Part shown: positions 10,421 through 23,181 of the stretch, piece by piece | Layout of the letters: each line of letters begins with the position of its first letter | How positions within the stretch are numbered: the first letter of the stretch is position 1 | NCBI GenBank assembly: GCA_015680685.1 | Contig: MNCI01004832.1 | Coordinates: forward strand, 288,579 to 352,578 | Direction: 5' to 3' | Length of the DNA: 64,000 nt | Origin: Gnetum montanum | Lineage: Eukaryota; Streptophyta; Gnetopsida; Gnetales; Gnetaceae | Notes under the pieces: generated by a model | Told to the model about the DNA's origin: nothing | Database searches by the model: none | Seen by the model: only the letters and a program-made list of their open reading frames with translations | Program-made: the position numbers and the translations under genes

Positions 10421-12700
10421 ATAAGGTTAAATGGATTCTCTCATGAAGCCATTTGTAGGTAATTCCTCTACTTGCCTTTACAATTCAACCCTCTTATTTG
10501 GTGCCTTCTAATAAGCCCTCTCATTTGGAATAGTAGCATTAAGGATGAAATCAATTTGATGTTGTACATTTTTCATTCATGACAATATTTCTAATTCCTT
10601 CTTAAACAGCTTCAAAAATTTCTTCTTTAAGCCTAACACATTTGTAGGAAGTGCAACCTTAGACATAATCACAACTAGTAGCAATTGTTGATACAAGAAT
10701 AAGTCCAAACCTAGCATCATCATGTTTCTTAATGTATTTAATCTCTCCTAAAAGGATTAAGGAAGCATTACGTAAGCTTTGATGCCTCAATTATTCAACT
10801 ATCATGGAAATCAACTCATGGTTTCCATCAAATCTAGCTACAGTTCATACATTTCTTACTTCATCAAACTAAGCACCATTGATAAAATTCCAAGGTCTAT
10901 CAACAATTACATCAACACAATATATTATAAGCATATTATACTTCACAACATAATGAAAACCTTCAATTTTAAATTTTAAGGCACATTATTTCCTCACCTC
11001 TTGCAAAAGATCTCTAGACAACCAAAGCACTTTCTAATGTCTAAGATGAGGATTAGTTACCAAACCCAATATAGCAATTTTCCTAGAGTAAATAATATTT
11101 TATTGAGCTTTCCCATTAATCAAAACATTAATACATTCCCCTCTAAGGAAACAACTGGCCCTAATTCAAAATAAAAATTTTCTAGCAAGATGGTCTCTTC
11201 TATTCACATTTCCCATGATTGCACAAGAATTTAATTAAGAAACTTCCTCAATCTTGGAAGCATTATGATTACCTCTATGAAAATATTGGCTTGATGTCTT
11301 CTTCATCTTCATGATTTACACATATTTTTCCTTGGATGCCTTGTTAAGTGGACATTTCCATTACTTGGATCCCCATTCTCCATACTTGAAACATTGAATC
11401 TTGGATGAGCTACCATTTTAACCCTTGCCTCCTTTACCTTAGTCATTCTTGGCTTTGTCATTATCATCATTCTTTTCTATCTTATTATCATGGTTATCAT
11501 CTTCTTCTTCATATTTGAACTTGGATCCCTTCTCCTTCCCCTTAGAAGTTTGTTTGCTCTTATTTCTGAATCCACTTAATTTTTTTCAACTTTGAGTGCC
11601 AATTCACAACCCTCATTAAGATTTTGTGACTCATAAAAAGGAAACATCTACTGATATTGCACTTTGAGACCTCCTAAAAATATTAAAGCATGTTCATACT
11701 CCTTCTAGTTTACTTTAACTTGATGAAATAGATCACATAATTCAATGTAGAATTCTTTGATAACCTTGTCACCTTACCTTAGGAATTTAAACTTCATCAT
11801 GGTTTCTTATCTTTGACAAGACTATTCAAATTTTATTTTTAACTTATATTTCATCATATTCCAATCTTTGATGGATTGACTATTTTATCTTTCATAACCT
11901 TGGAACTCATTTCTTCATCAAGAAAAAGTCAAGCCTTCTAATCTATATTTAACAATACGTATCCTCAAGTTATTTTGTACCTCTTCCAACTCAAAGTGCT
12001 TATCAAGAACTTTCAACCAACTCAAAAAAGCATTAGTGCCATCTACACCATTGAAAGTCTTCAACTGCAAATAAAAAAGTCTTACAACATTTCTAAATAC
12101 TGTAGAAAGCCTTTCTTAATCTCATCAAGATTGCTTGGAGAAGTAGTTACCACTATTAGAGCCCTTGAAATTCTCATATGAGGAAGAGGATTTTATTCCA
12201 TTAGAATCCTTAGCTGATGGATTCCTATACTTCCATAGCTAGATTATCCTTCCTCATCATCTACTTTATCTCTACCAGGTTATGGTAGTGCTTCATCTAA
12301 ATGTGCCTATTAATTACATCCAAATGTTTGGATATGGCTAGGATTAGTATTTCTGTCTATATTTGGACTGAATTCATCCAACTATGTAACCATCATCTAG
12401 AAGGTAAACTTCATGATCTTCATGTCTCTATTTAGGGCTTGCGCTTATTTCTTCTTAGGTGCTATATGAATTTGAGAAAATCCTCAACAAAATCCAAGAA
12501 ACAATTGACACAAATCTCTAATATCAATAATTAGCTACATCTTCAAATGCTAAATCTAGATATTATGAAAGGATAATTAATTTGATAGAAAATGAGAAAA
12601 CTAGCTATCTATAGTTATTTAAGAGAAGATTAAAATATGGTTTTGAAAACCCAAAAAACATTGAAAACTTATCAAAGCACTTAAATGATGTTGTACAGCA
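10421..12700 (-). pseudogene. Gag-protease region of the chromovirus (decayed)
   Basis: The minus strand between RT and the primer site carries a decayed gag. At about 11400-11345 it reads CFKYGEWGSK then WKCP, a CCHC zinc knuckle in which the second Cys has become Tyr and the His has become Ser. Upstream frames read FLGGLKVQYQ and LNEGCELALKVEK, usual gag wording. Many stops and frame changes make exact gene ends impossible to place. A protease should lie between the knuckle and RT but I cannot point to its active site. Confidence 0.6.
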
Positions 12701-12711
12701 TGAGGCTCTAC

Positions 12712-12726
12712 AACCACATAATGATT
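12712..12726 (-). other. Possible primer binding site of the chromovirus
   Basis: The reverse complement contains TGGTTGTAGAGCC, which matches the initiator-tRNA-Met type site TGGTATCAGAGCC at 10 of 13 positions. Its place between gag and the right LTR fits a minus-strand element. Confidence 0.4.
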
Positions 12727-13009
12727 ATTCTCAACCTAAGGACATAATTAACAAGGATTCTCTTCCATAACTTGGGACTTGAGATCATAACTCACAAGCA
12801 AGACTAGAATACAAAAACCAACATATAACATAATTAACCATGAATCTATAACACCTGTGCACTTATTAAAGGTGCTTTCACACTCTTTCCCAAGCTTAAC
12901 ACATGAACTTATATGAAATCTTCTTTCTCTATCTCTCTACATCATATAAGCATAAAACATAATTTATTTTTATTAGAAAAAAAAAAGATAAAACCCTAGG
13001 AAATCTTTT

Positions 13010-13392
13010 TCAATCTCATCTTGGAGTTTCCACATTATTTCTAAATTTTTTCTTACCTTCTCTTGATTGATTTTCTAAATTGGAATGAGTAATTCTAGAA
13101 GTTTCCTTGGCTATACAGGTCATCTCTAATCTCCTTGGATTGAGAGACATATCCTAAGTATGGGAGATGTCTCATGCATGGATGAGACGCCTGCTATTGA
13201 GACATCTCCTGTTTAATGAAAGACGTCTCCTGTAAAGATTCATCTCTTGATAAAGACATCTCCTACATGTCTCAGATGTCTCTTATAAAGTCTCATCTCC
13301 TTGATCTCTAGGACATCTTTATAAAGCCCAAAACCTACAAAACCATACACATAATAAAGAACAAGGGAATCAAAAGAGATATCCCTACACCA
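13010..13392 (-). repeat. LTR (5' copy) of minus-strand chromovirus, recognisable part
   Basis: Partner of 838-1219: both share ACATTATTTCTAA, AATTGGAAT, the series of GAGACATCTCC/GAGATGTCTC motifs, and AAGAACAAGGGAAT before the CACCA end. The LTR probably begins nearer 12727, just after the proposed primer site, but the left part has diverged beyond recognition in the other copy. Confidence 0.7.
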
Positions 13393-13499
13393 ATAGTAAC
13401 TTTCCCTTCATTATTATTATTTCCACATCCATTTTCCTTCTTCTGCGTATTCTTATTTCTAAACAATGCTTACTCAATGTGTGTAGTTATAAATTTTTC

Positions 13500-14400
13500 A
13501 TCAATTGAGTCTCACATATTTTTAACATTGATTGCAATGTCATTAATAGATTTTTATATGGGAAAACCTTTCCTTTGAATCACATATTTCATTGGTTTCT
13601 CTCTTTATGTTTTACAAATTCATATATATCTCTTCTTAAGGGAAGGGTTCCTATTATATTCTTCAGGTAACTTTCTTTTTCTTAATTCACTTTCATCCTT
13701 AGCAACCTAGTACACTAGCATTTTTATGTAATGGGCTACCATTTTTGATAATATTCCTTAGGTGTACATACCAAGGGTCTCTCTTGTCTTGTTTCTTAAC
13801 CCATTGATTATGTGCCTAAGCTACTTTGTGAAAATCCATGTCTTTAGGAATAATACCTATCCATGGCTACATCAAGAAGTTCATAGGTTCTTTATTTCTA
13901 TCCTTAAATTTATTTCCTTAGGTTTGATACTTCTTCTTAAATGATTCTAACATTGTGCTCCATCTTCAAATTGGTTCTTCTTCCAATGAACTATACTAGT
14001 TTTTTACATCCTTGATGAGTGTTCTTATGAATAGTTTCAATTTTTTCCAATCATTCTTAATATTTTGTAAGGCACAAGAATTATGAAAAGCTTGAAGGTG
14101 ATGTTGCACATCTACATTATATCCTCTTTCAGATTTTGGAATATTGTTCATATTAAGTCATTTAATACGATCATCCCTTTGATACCTTGTAGGAATGTAC
14201 ATTGCTTCTCTAATGTTAATTATGCTTCTAATGGCTAACATGGTTTCATCATAGTCTTTGGATTCATTATATCTATTGTAGTGATGACCCTTTCATTGCT
14301 CTTCATTGTCTATTCTTCTATGCCTTTGTTTTTTATCCATTTTCTCATCTTCATCAAGATACCTTTCTTATTCTAGTCATTGATAGTGATTCCTTCTTCT
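13500..14400 (-). pseudogene. Gag fragment related to the nested element
   Basis: The reverse complement around 14080-13940 reads NIKNDWKKLKLFIRTLIKDV, SSLEEEPI and RWSTMLESFKKKYQ, broken by stops. It closely parallels the gag core of the element at 3731-10301 (WQKLKLFPRTLIKE, RRWSTMLELFNDKYQ). A charged piece (14558-14373) precedes it. No LTR pair was found for it, so it is an orphan relic that lies just outside the chromovirus LTR. Confidence 0.6.
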
Positions 14401-14559
14401 TTCCTTATTATGATTCCTTGGAAAATTCCTTTTTTTATACCTTTGTTCATATCTATTAGAATCAGTTGATGAATTTGATGTAAAGGATGGAGCACTTGAA
14501 GATTTATGCTAGCTTGCTCTCCTTGTTCAGTCCTATGATTCATCTCTTTTGGATTCACT

Positions 14560-15283
14560 GGAGGTCCTAGGCCTTAAATCCCTTCTTGTTCTAGGGTCTT
14601 TCTCATCCTTTCCTTGATTTTCTACTAAGGTAGAATGTAAATTTATATTTTACATCTATTGGCCTTCTACTAAGGCCTTGGTTCTTCCTTGGATAGAATA
14701 GATAGTTGAGAATCAATATGATGGGTAGACTTTTTAACTTGATATTCTACATCTCCTTTTGTAGAAAGTATGATTGTCTACCTAAGGTGCTCTTTGGTCC
14801 TTTTATTATTCAGATCTCACTTCCATTATTACATCTCTTCAAAGTTGCTCTTTGGTTCACTGATATGACCTTCTTATAGGTTTAGTGATTTGATAACCTT
14901 CATGAGCATGGCTAGGACTAGCTTGAAGTAATGTTGATTGAAGCATTAATGTTGTAAAATGATATAGTGATACTACAATATTGCTTTGTAAATCTCTCCA
15001 TCTAAGCTATTCATCTTGATGGAAAATAAAATTAAAGTTTTGGTAATATAAATCAATATGAGTATAAGAGATTTTGGTCTACATTAGTCCACTCTAGTTT
15101 TCTTTCATGTAGTTTGTGTCATTGCGAAGGGTTTGTTTGTCTATTTGAATGCTGGAGAAGAAAAAAGTAATAAACAAAGCAAAGGTGGCATCTAAAATTG
15201 CATATTGTTTGTTTTGTTAGGAGAGAAAATGAGAGTGAATAATAAAAATAGTTACTATTTCAAAATCATAAATGGATCTAATG
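14560..15283. other. AT-rich spacer, nothing recognised
   Basis: No domain, RNA gene or clear repeat seen between the gag relic and the GTAAC duplication at 15284. The T-rich and CT-rich composition suggests further eroded minus-strand retroelement DNA. Confidence 0.4.
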
Positions 15284-15288
15284 GTAAC
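15284..15288. repeat. Target site duplication GTAAC, left copy
   Basis: Directly followed by TG of the minus-oriented LTR; same five bases follow the right-hand LTR at 34655-34659. Confidence 0.8.
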
Positions 15289-16104
15289 TGTACCGCCTGA
15301 AATCGTCGGTCTCCGGCTGGAAAGAAAACAGAGGCTGCGGGATCGCAGGACGAGTACAGAAGACCCTGCCTTTGCCTGAGGGTGAGCTGGAATGCACGAA
15401 GGCAGAGTACCTTGGGTGGTCCGCACGCGGATCAGACAAGGATTTCACCACGCGTACGCAAAATGCTATACGCTGGGTTATGCGTAAACGGTATGGCAAG
15501 CATGAACTAAGCGTAAAATAGCGTAAAACAAATGAAAACGGAGCTTGAGCGTAAACGGGCGTAAACAGTGCATGGGCCAAATTGACGTAAAACTGTAAAA
15601 GAACTTATGCAGCAAATGTAAACAATGGTATTACAGAGTCAAAGTATAGTGCACCGGTCTAACGCAGTCGTGTGGGAACACAAGGCGGACGAAAAGGCCC
15701 GGCGAATACAGGGATGACTCGGCTGGTTTGCAGGGCGAGCGAAGCGTAGAGACTGTATCTGCAACGTACAGGGCTTCCCAGCGTAAGAGGGTTTCAGCTC
15801 TTTTGCGCAGCGTAAATGTTCTCTGGTGTGCTCCAGGATTTTACCCACCGACCAAGGTGAAGCGGGAAATCGGGGTTTATATACAGGTTGTTACGCTAGA
15901 CTCGGGTTGGGCGACACGTGGCGCGTTGACCGGGTGCATAGACTTTACAGAAATACAATATTTTACATTTGTTGGGTGTATACGACGTATCAAGTCGACG
16001 TATACGCTGGGCGTATACTCTGGAGGTGTTGGGCGTGAACTAGGATGAAGATGCTGAGTGCTGGGTGTATACGCTGATGAATGTTGGGCGTATACGCCAA
16101 AGGA
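15289..16104 (-). repeat. Truncated minus-oriented LTR (outer left)
   Basis: Starts TGTACCGCCTGAAATCG and runs as the reverse complement of the plus LTR at 16104-16907. Compared with the complete minus LTR at 33501-34654, its distal part (about 310 bases at the U3 end) is missing. It keeps the TATA box (15876-15884 on the reverse strand) and CACGTG. The join to the plus LTR at AAGGATCCGTTAGCG shows only a two-base overlap. Confidence 0.8.
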
Positions 16105-16907
16105 TCCGTTAGCGTATACGCCCAGCACTCAGCATCTTCACCCCACTTCACGCCCAACTCCAGCGTATACGCCTAGCGTATACACCGACTTGATACGGCG
16201 TATACGCCCAGCGTATATGCCCAATAGATGTAAAATATTGTATTTCTGTAAAGTTTGTGCACCCGGTCAACGCGCCACGTGTCGCCCAACCCGAGTCTAG
16301 CGTAACAACCTGTATATAAACCCTGATTTCCTGCTTCACCCTGGTCGGTGGGCAAAATCCTGGAGCACACCAGAGAACATTTACGCTGCACAAAAGAGCT
16401 GAAACCCTCTTACGCTGGGAAGCCCTGTATGCTGTAGATACAATCTCTACGCTTCACTCACCCTACAAAACAGCCAAGTCATCCCTGTAGATGCCGGGGC
16501 TTTTCGTCCGCCTTGTGTTCCCACACGACTGCATTAGACCGGTGCACTGTACTTTGACTCTGTAATACTATTGTTTACATTTGCTGCATAAGTTCTTTTA
16601 CAGTTTTACATCAATTTGGCCCACGCACTGTTTACGCCCGTTTAAGCTCAAGCTCCGTTTTCATCTGTTTTATACTATTTTACGCTTAGTTCATGCTTGC
16701 CACACCATTTACGCATAACCCAGCGTATAGCATTTTGCGTATGCGTGGGGAAATCCTTGTCTGATCCACGTGTGGACCACCCAAGGTACTCTGCCTTCGT
16801 GCATTCTAGCTCGCCCTCAGGCGAAGGCAGGGTCTTCTGTACTCATCCTGCGATCCTGCGGCCTCTATTTTCTTTCTAGCCGGAGACCAACGATTTCAGA
16901 CAGTATA
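16104..16907 (+). repeat. 5' LTR (truncated) of the Tat/Ogre-type element
   Basis: Plus-oriented LTR lacking about its first 395 bases compared with the right copy at 32291-33471. Rich in GCGTATACGC palindromes near its left end. It holds a G-box CACGTG at 16276-16281 and a TATA box at 16313-16321, and ends CAGTATA before GAAATT and the primer site. Confidence 0.8.
16276..16321 (+). promoter_or_regulatory. LTR promoter: G-box and TATA box
   Basis: CACGTG (16276-16281) followed 32 bases later by TATATAAAC. The same pair stands in both minus LTRs; in the right plus LTR (32875-32884 TATA) the G-box has changed to CACGTC. This is the likely start region for genomic RNA. Confidence 0.6.
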
Positions 16908-16911
16908 GAAA

Positions 16912-16931
16912 TTGGCGCTAGAAGGAGGGCC
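16912..16931 (+). other. Primer binding site of the Tat/Ogre-type element
   Basis: TTGGCGCTAGAAGGAGGGCC follows the 5' LTR after a few bases. Its reverse complement recurs at 33478-33500 beside the outer right minus LTR. Confidence 0.7.
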
Positions 16932-17639
16932 TCCTAAAACCTTATCTGCAAATTTCCCAGTGTTTACGCTGTTAAGCGTCTACACCACCAACTGCACGCC
17001 ACTCCCTGCTGAAACCCGTCAGTGATTACGCTGCCCAGCCTAAAACCCCAACCTGTAACTGTCCAGCATCTACGCTATTCAGTATTTACGCCCCCTCATA
17101 AAAATTCCCTCTGAAAACCATACGATGCCTTGTTTTTACGCTGAGCTTTGCTTTTACGCTGTGCATCGTTTACGCTTTGCATTGTTTACGCCCTACCTTG
17201 TTTACGTTGAGCTTTGCTTTTACGCTGTTCATTATTTACGCCCTGCATTGTTTACTGAGCCTCGTTTACACTGAACCTTGTTTACGCTGAGTCTAGTTTA
17301 CACTCCCTTGTTTTTTACGCTCCCCTATTTTCACGCTGCAACTGGTCTACGCTGTGACCTGTTTTACGTCGAGCTTGTTTTACGCTCCTCACTTTTACAC
17401 TGAGCCTTGTCTTACACTGTCTTGCTTACGCTGCACCCTTTTTTACGCTGTATCTTTAGGCTGTACATTGTCTGGCGTATATGCTGAGCCACTTACGCCG
17501 TAGACTCGTCTACGCTCAACGCCTATGCTAACGTATACACTGTATACGCTGTCATACGTCATCAGCTGAAGCGTATACGCTGTACGCTGTGCAATACGCC
17601 AATTTCACTCCAGACTGTCATACCCCTTAATAATTCATC
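16932..17639 (+). repeat. Leader with dispersed TTTACGCTG repeats
   Basis: Some 700 bases before gag are dominated by short, irregularly spaced copies of TTTACGCTG, TTTACGCCC and related forms, all sharing the TACGC core that also makes GCGTATACGC. No reading frame is present. It is probably the RNA leader (packaging/dimer region). Confidence 0.75.
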
Positions 17640-20625
17640 ATGAACCCTGTGAACACTATTGGTGCGATGGCTCACGTAATAGACATCATGGACATCATGG
17701 ACATCACAACCATCCAACAGCCCATCGCACAACACCCGGGAATGCAACCCACAGCGGGGTCCCGTCGATCCCTAAGGTTACAGGGGAGAGATCCAACCTC
17801 CAACATAATCACCCAAGACCAGTATAATTTTATATGTATTAAAATACAAGCTAGCCTGGCCTTTGACCGAGCTGAAATGGAAGTGAAAAGGCAGTTCGAA
17901 CTCTTCTACAGGGGAGGATACGAGTTCACCCCTTCCCCATACGATGTAATCCCCATCCCTAAACAATATTCGGAACTCGTCACATAGCTCCTCCTCCACA
18001 AGTGCTAGTCATTAGACCAGCCAGCACTAGAGCCTCAGCTAAAGGAGGAGGATGACTTTGCCGCTCAATCCGAGCACGAAGACTCCTACCATATCCTAAG
18101 CCCGCAAGTACAGGTTAATCCCATTTTCCATCATGAGACAGGGGAGATCCTGCCCGTACGACACCTTAGATTCACCCAGGCTCAAGCGCCACCACTGGAA
18201 ATAGCAGCACTCGTGCATATTCCTCTCCTGAATGATCACCAACCCAACACCTTCCCTCTCACACTTATCCCTAATGCAGCTGCGAGCTCATCCTCACGAG
18301 CACCGCCTCCTCACAATAACACAGGTGTAACGTTCCCACCCTGCGTAATAGGGATGCCACATGTGATCCTGGCATCTACATCCGCTCACTTCATACTGCA
18401 CATCCAAACACATACAGTTCCCCAAAGAGCCGTGACCCAACAGGGAGTCCCCGCGCACAACGTGGCGGGACAATGGCTAGCGAGGGGAGGGTCATCACAC
18501 CAAATTCCCCATCACCATGCACCACCCCACACAATCCCACCAACTAATATTCCCCAAGCACAGCCCCAGCTACAGCAACAACAGCCACAACATTTTCCCT
18601 ACAACGTGCCATCTGTAGTGCAACCCACCGTAACCTTTCCAAAAGCACAACCACCACCCGCGCAGCTGTCGGCCTTTCAGCCCACCATACAACAATCTAA
18701 CTTGTATTACATACCACAACCCCAAGTCGCAACATCACCGAGCGTCCAAGACTAGGCGGACGCTAAAAAACTAATGCAGGAGCTCACTGACGAGGTGAAG
18801 CACCTCAAAATAGCCACTGACGGAGAGCTGAAGGTAGTGGATTTCAACACCAATGACCCCATCAGCTCTTCAGTCCCACCTCTAACCTTACCTAAAGGTG
18901 TCTCCTTGCCCACATTGACCAAGTACAACAGGGAGACAGATCCCAATGCACATCTCATAACATTTAGACTAGAGTGCGCGTTGCTCCAGGCATGGCCCCA
19001 CTCCATACTACGAGTATTCCCCATGTCGCTCGTGGGGAGAGCACTCGACTGGTACAGAGCCCTGCCCAGGAACTCTATCTTTTCCTTGGAGGATCTTTTA
19101 CGCCAGTTTGTGACCTGGTTCAAGTACAACTTGAAACCTGAGGCCACGCTGGACAGCCTTATACAGGTCAAGCAAGCACCACTTGAACCTGTACAAAAGT
19201 TTATTTAGAGATGGAGTGCCGCTCTCAATGAGCTACACGAACCAATCTCTCCAACTTACCTGCTTACAATTTTCAAGGGGGCTGTCAATGATTTATTCAA
19301 GTCCAAATTATATTACCTTAACGCGCGTGACCTTAATCAGGCATTTGTGCAGATAAAAAACATAGAGGAAGCGGCTCAAAATAGCCACGACCCGACATAC
19401 TTGGTCTTCAGAAACCAACACACTAAAAAGGATAAAGAAAAAGCCAAAACAACTATAGCAGCGATAGCAGGAGCCCAACAAACGAACATCACACCCCAAA
19501 AAAACCACCCGCAACCCCTACTAACTACTATAAACCCGCTCCCACAACAGCCCCGGAGTCATCATCATCACAGAACCTAACAAACCGTACACGCAATTTC
19601 GAGAGGAAAGAACCCTCTCAATACACGCCTCTGCCGATGAAACAATCCCAGCTCTTTGATCAGCTCCTAAAAGCTGGGTTGATGACACATAAGCATTTAT
19701 CCCTTACGGCCATCCAAAGACATGAACGGTTCTGCCAACTCATACAGAACCCAAGCTTAGCAACCCTGGATGAGCCGCCCGTACCCAAAGGCTTTAGGAT
19801 GGATCGCTTCTGCGACTACCATCAATGCAACGGGCACGAAACAAATTACTGCTTCACCCTGAAGCAGGATATCCAGCGGATGATTGATGATGGCAAAATC
19901 ACTTTTGATGAGGCTAACCCGGTCCAGCCACAGAATCAGGCTATGGGGGTGTACAAGGATCCCCTGAACACCCAAGAGGCCCCCTACATGATTAGCACGA
20001 TCTACTTCGATGATGCTTCTGAGGCAAGTAACATTAACACCATCTACCCTCAAAACACACAAGAAACGTCTCATAGGCCATTTGCAGTGCGGATTCCTCC
20101 CACCGTGACCACACCCACACCCCAATCACCACGCGTCCCCCAGCAGCCCTATGTCGTCCGTATACCTTCAGCCGTACCTACACCCTTAAAGCCACTAATC
20201 CCTCCCACTCGGCCTGCTCCCTTCGTAGTCTGAGTACCACCTGCCGTTGCAACAGCGGAGGTCCAACCTCCACTGAAACCAACCCCGTATGTGGTTAGCA
20301 CACCCGAAAATCCTAACGATTGTCAAACCTCCCGAACGCCAGGCCAACCCGGCCCCTACGTCATTAGGGTCCCCTGGCCGCCTTCTAACCAGTCACATTC
20401 AACGTCACAACCGCAATCCCGCCTGCCTCCATACATGATGCGCATCCCGAGATAATCTGAAGCTCCAAGACCGGCTCCACCTCCACGCCATACGCTAGAA
20501 CACTTAGCTGATAGGCTTACGCGTGAACGCTTAGAGAAAGAGCGCCAACAATTGGCTCTGGAGCCACCCAAACCTACTCCACTCAATTCCATACCCATGT
20601 CACCAACTAACAATTAGTCAAATGC
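17640..20625 (+). pseudogene. Gag of the Tat/Ogre-type element
   Basis: One frame runs from ATG 17640 to about 19580 with three TAG stops (near 17984, 18753 and 19206), then a frame change carries it on from about 19620. Order of parts: N-terminal segment; Pro/Gln/His-rich segment (18213-18755); gag core (18774-19450) with LPTLTKYNRETDPNAHLITF and ALDWYRALP; and FCDYHQCNGHETNYCFTLKQ at about 19810-19870, the Cys/His nucleic-acid binding motif usual in Tat-lineage gag. Then a Pro-rich tail leads into protease in the same frame. The stops look like CAG-to-TAG changes. A diverged homologue lies on the minus strand at 49.4-51.2 kb. Confidence 0.85.
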
Positions 20626-20731
20626 AGGTAATCAGGGTGAACCGTCATCAAAGCAAAATGAACCATCTAAAACTATAGCACAGAGCAAGGATGAAAGGCC
20701 ACTAAAACACGAAATAAAGCTGTTAGGCCCA

Positions 20732-21391
20732 ATGGACCCAATCGCTGCTGACAAGAACGTCTCCAATAGTAGAGACTTTGCGACGGCTTTAACACAAGTC
20801 ACCCAAGCGCTGAAACAAAAGAACACTTCTTTGAGCTTGTATGACTTAGTCCTAACATCCCAAACTCATCGGGAAGCTCTCGTACGCATGCTAACATCCA
20901 TCCCGGTCGGTGAGGACTTGCCTCCAAGCGAACCAGCCATTCATGCCATAATGTATCCATCTCACGGTGCCATCCCTAAACCCTTGAGCTTCGACGATGA
21001 TAACATCAAAGTAGACAAGAAGACGGGGGAGACAATGACAATCCCCATGTTCATAACAATACAAGTAAACCAGTTCAAAATACACAGAGTCCATGTAGAC
21101 GATGGGGCGGCCACAAACGTTGTACCCTATCCCATCATTGGACAACTGGGGTTTACTAACTTAATTAAACCCACGACAACAACATGTTTAAAGTCATTCA
21201 GCGGGTCACGTGTACTGGTCAAAGGCACGATAACCTTAGACTTCATAGCGGGAGACCAGTTCCCCACATCCGCTAACTTCCTGGTTGTCAATGAGATGTC
21301 AGGGGTTCAACTTGATATTAGGAAGACCTTGGTTGGCCTAACTGAGAGCCGTTTCTTCCCCTATACATCAGGAGATTCACCTATCCTATGA
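20732..21391 (+). pseudogene. Aspartic protease of the Tat/Ogre-type element
   Basis: Same frame as the end of gag. The active-site region reads VHVDDGAATNVVPYPIIGQL, where most retropepsins have DTG or DSG; here D-D-G. The flap-to-end part continues with FLVVNEMSGVQLDIRKTLVG. Shortly after the stop another frame reads YEGGEIVIHGEAVTPIIS, a piece also found in the minus-strand relic at 48.2 kb. This shows that the frame was shifted near 21385. The protease normally matures gag and pol. Confidence 0.8.
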
Positions 21392-21815
21392 GGGCGGTGA
21401 AATCGTCATACATGGGGAAGCGGTCACTCCTATTATTTCATCGCACACAGACAGCGACCAAGGCTCCGAAGTTGAACTCACGAAGTCTAGTCAAAATGAC
21501 AAAAATGAGCCACAACTAGTGGGTGGTAAATCTTAGAACACGGGACAAGAGCCTCCTAAAACTGAAACACCTGCATCTAACACTTTATACACATTGTCTC
21601 ATGAAGAAATCAACACGGAAACAATGACGGACACTGAAGCACCTGAAAATACCGATACCGAAAACATTCAATCGGACGTCTCCTAGACTAAATTGCCATT
21701 CAACGTGATCAGCGAAGGAGACGTAGAATACAAAATCGTACCGGCCAATACACCCCCTGACATAAAAATAAAGAAAATCAAAAAACAATTAAAATAAAAC
21801 TACGTAACTACTGTA
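21392..21815 (+). other. Acidic linker after protease
   Basis: Frames read on with few stops through a Thr/Glu/Asp-rich segment (for example THSEDTEN-like wording around 21590-21700) up to the sequence gap at 21816. In Ogre elements the stretch between protease and RT holds an intron; whether a donor lies here cannot be judged because of the gap. Confidence 0.5.
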
Positions 21816-22368
21816 NNNNNNNNNNNNNNNNNNNNNNNNNNNNNNNNNNNNNNNNNNNNNNNNNNNNNNNNNNNNNNNNNNNNNNNNNNNNNNNNNNNNN
21901 NNNNNNNNNNNNNNNNNNNNNNNNNNNNNNNNNNNNNNNNNNNNNNNNNNNNNNNNNNNNNNNNNNNNNNNNNNNNNNNNNNNNNNNNNNNNNNNNNNNN
22001 NNNNNNNNNNNNNNNNNNNNNNNNNNNNNNNNNNNNNNNNNNNNNNNNNNNNNNNNNNNNNNNNNNNNNNNNNNNNNNNNNNNNNNNNNNNNNNNNNNNN
22101 NNNNNNNNNNNNNNNNNNNNNNNNNNNNNNNNNNNNNNNNNNNNNNNNNNNNNNNNNNNNNNNNNNNNNNNNNNNNNNNNNNNNNNNNNNNNNNNNNNNN
22201 NNNNNNNNNNNNNNNNNNNNNNNNNNNNNNNNNNNNNNNNNNNNNNNNNNNNNNNNNNNNNNNNNNNNNNNNNNNNNNNNNNNNNNNNNNNNNNNNNNNN
22301 NNNNNNNNNNNNNNNNNNNNNNNNNNNNNNNNNNNNNNNNNNNNNNNNNNNNNNNNNNNNNNNNNNNN
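21816..22368. other. Assembly gap (553 N)
   Basis: Unknown bases. The 3' end of the antisense gene lies in or beyond this gap. Another 41-N gap is at 5406-5446. Confidence 1.
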
Positions 22369-22408
22369 GTTATCCAATGAATTAACTCCATAAGAACAAA
22401 ACACTTAC

Positions 22409-23181
22409 CATAGTAGATCCCCCTAAGCTGAACTCTAGCCGACAAAGGATTTCTTCCTCATAAACACTGGCCCAGTCCGTCCCATCCAGGCCTAAGTCAA
22501 CGTCTATCAAATTCTTCCCTTTGTCAATAGCTGACCAAGTGGGACGTTTCAATGGAAATTCTCCAACCGATGCTTCCCCAGATGCGGTAGTGATCACCCT
22601 TGTAGGCGACTCCATTTCCACAATTGTATTCTATGCAAAAGTATCGAAGGCCGAAGGCAAGCCTGAACCCTCCACAAACATTTCTAGCTGGCACTTTTCG
22701 ATGGACACCTCTTTTAGCGACTTCTTGTAGTAATGTTTGTGATTCTTCTCGTCCTAACCCCACTTATGAACCTTAGAAGCAAACTCCTACCAATCTTGAC
22801 ACTTAAGGTTCAGGAGGTCAATTTGAGCTTTGCGTTCTGCCATTCTCCAAGTCAGCGATGCATGACGATTCAAAAGGTTCCAGTACCTAGTGTATGTTCG
22901 CCAAGAGCGATCTCCACTTAGTCTAGCAGCGGCGAACTCGTATCGAGCCTTTAAATTTTCACGTTCCTCTGACAATTCGGAGACTTCCTTTTCTTTTTCC
23001 TATATTTGCAGCCACAACTGCTCAATGGAACGCCTGCAAGTCCATAATGACTTAGCATGGTGCGCAAGGCTTTCTGCAACTCCCTCATAAACAGGCCTTG
23101 GCACCTGCTCCACTTTGGGGGATAGTGTGGTTAGGCTTTCCATGCTAACACTTTCTGAGGGATCCCATCTCAGTTTAGCAC
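22409..23181 (-). CDS. Antisense gene exon 8 (coiled coil, decayed)
   Basis: After acceptor GGGTAG the frame reads GAKLRWDPSESVSMESL, then a long heptad-like region including EKEKEVSELSEERENLKARY. TAG stops at about 23000, 22786 and others interrupt it. Ends with ATG|GTAAGTG, so more exons lie in the gap. Confidence 0.5.

Noticed and set aside
15728-16393. Open frames on both strands in the LTR palindrome
   Set aside because: They are products of the GCGTATACGC-rich inverted LTRs and recur as frame shadows in each LTR copy (32.5-34.6 kb).
21789-22445. Long minus-strand open frames across 21789-22445
   Set aside because: They consist almost wholly of the N gap and have no real sequence.
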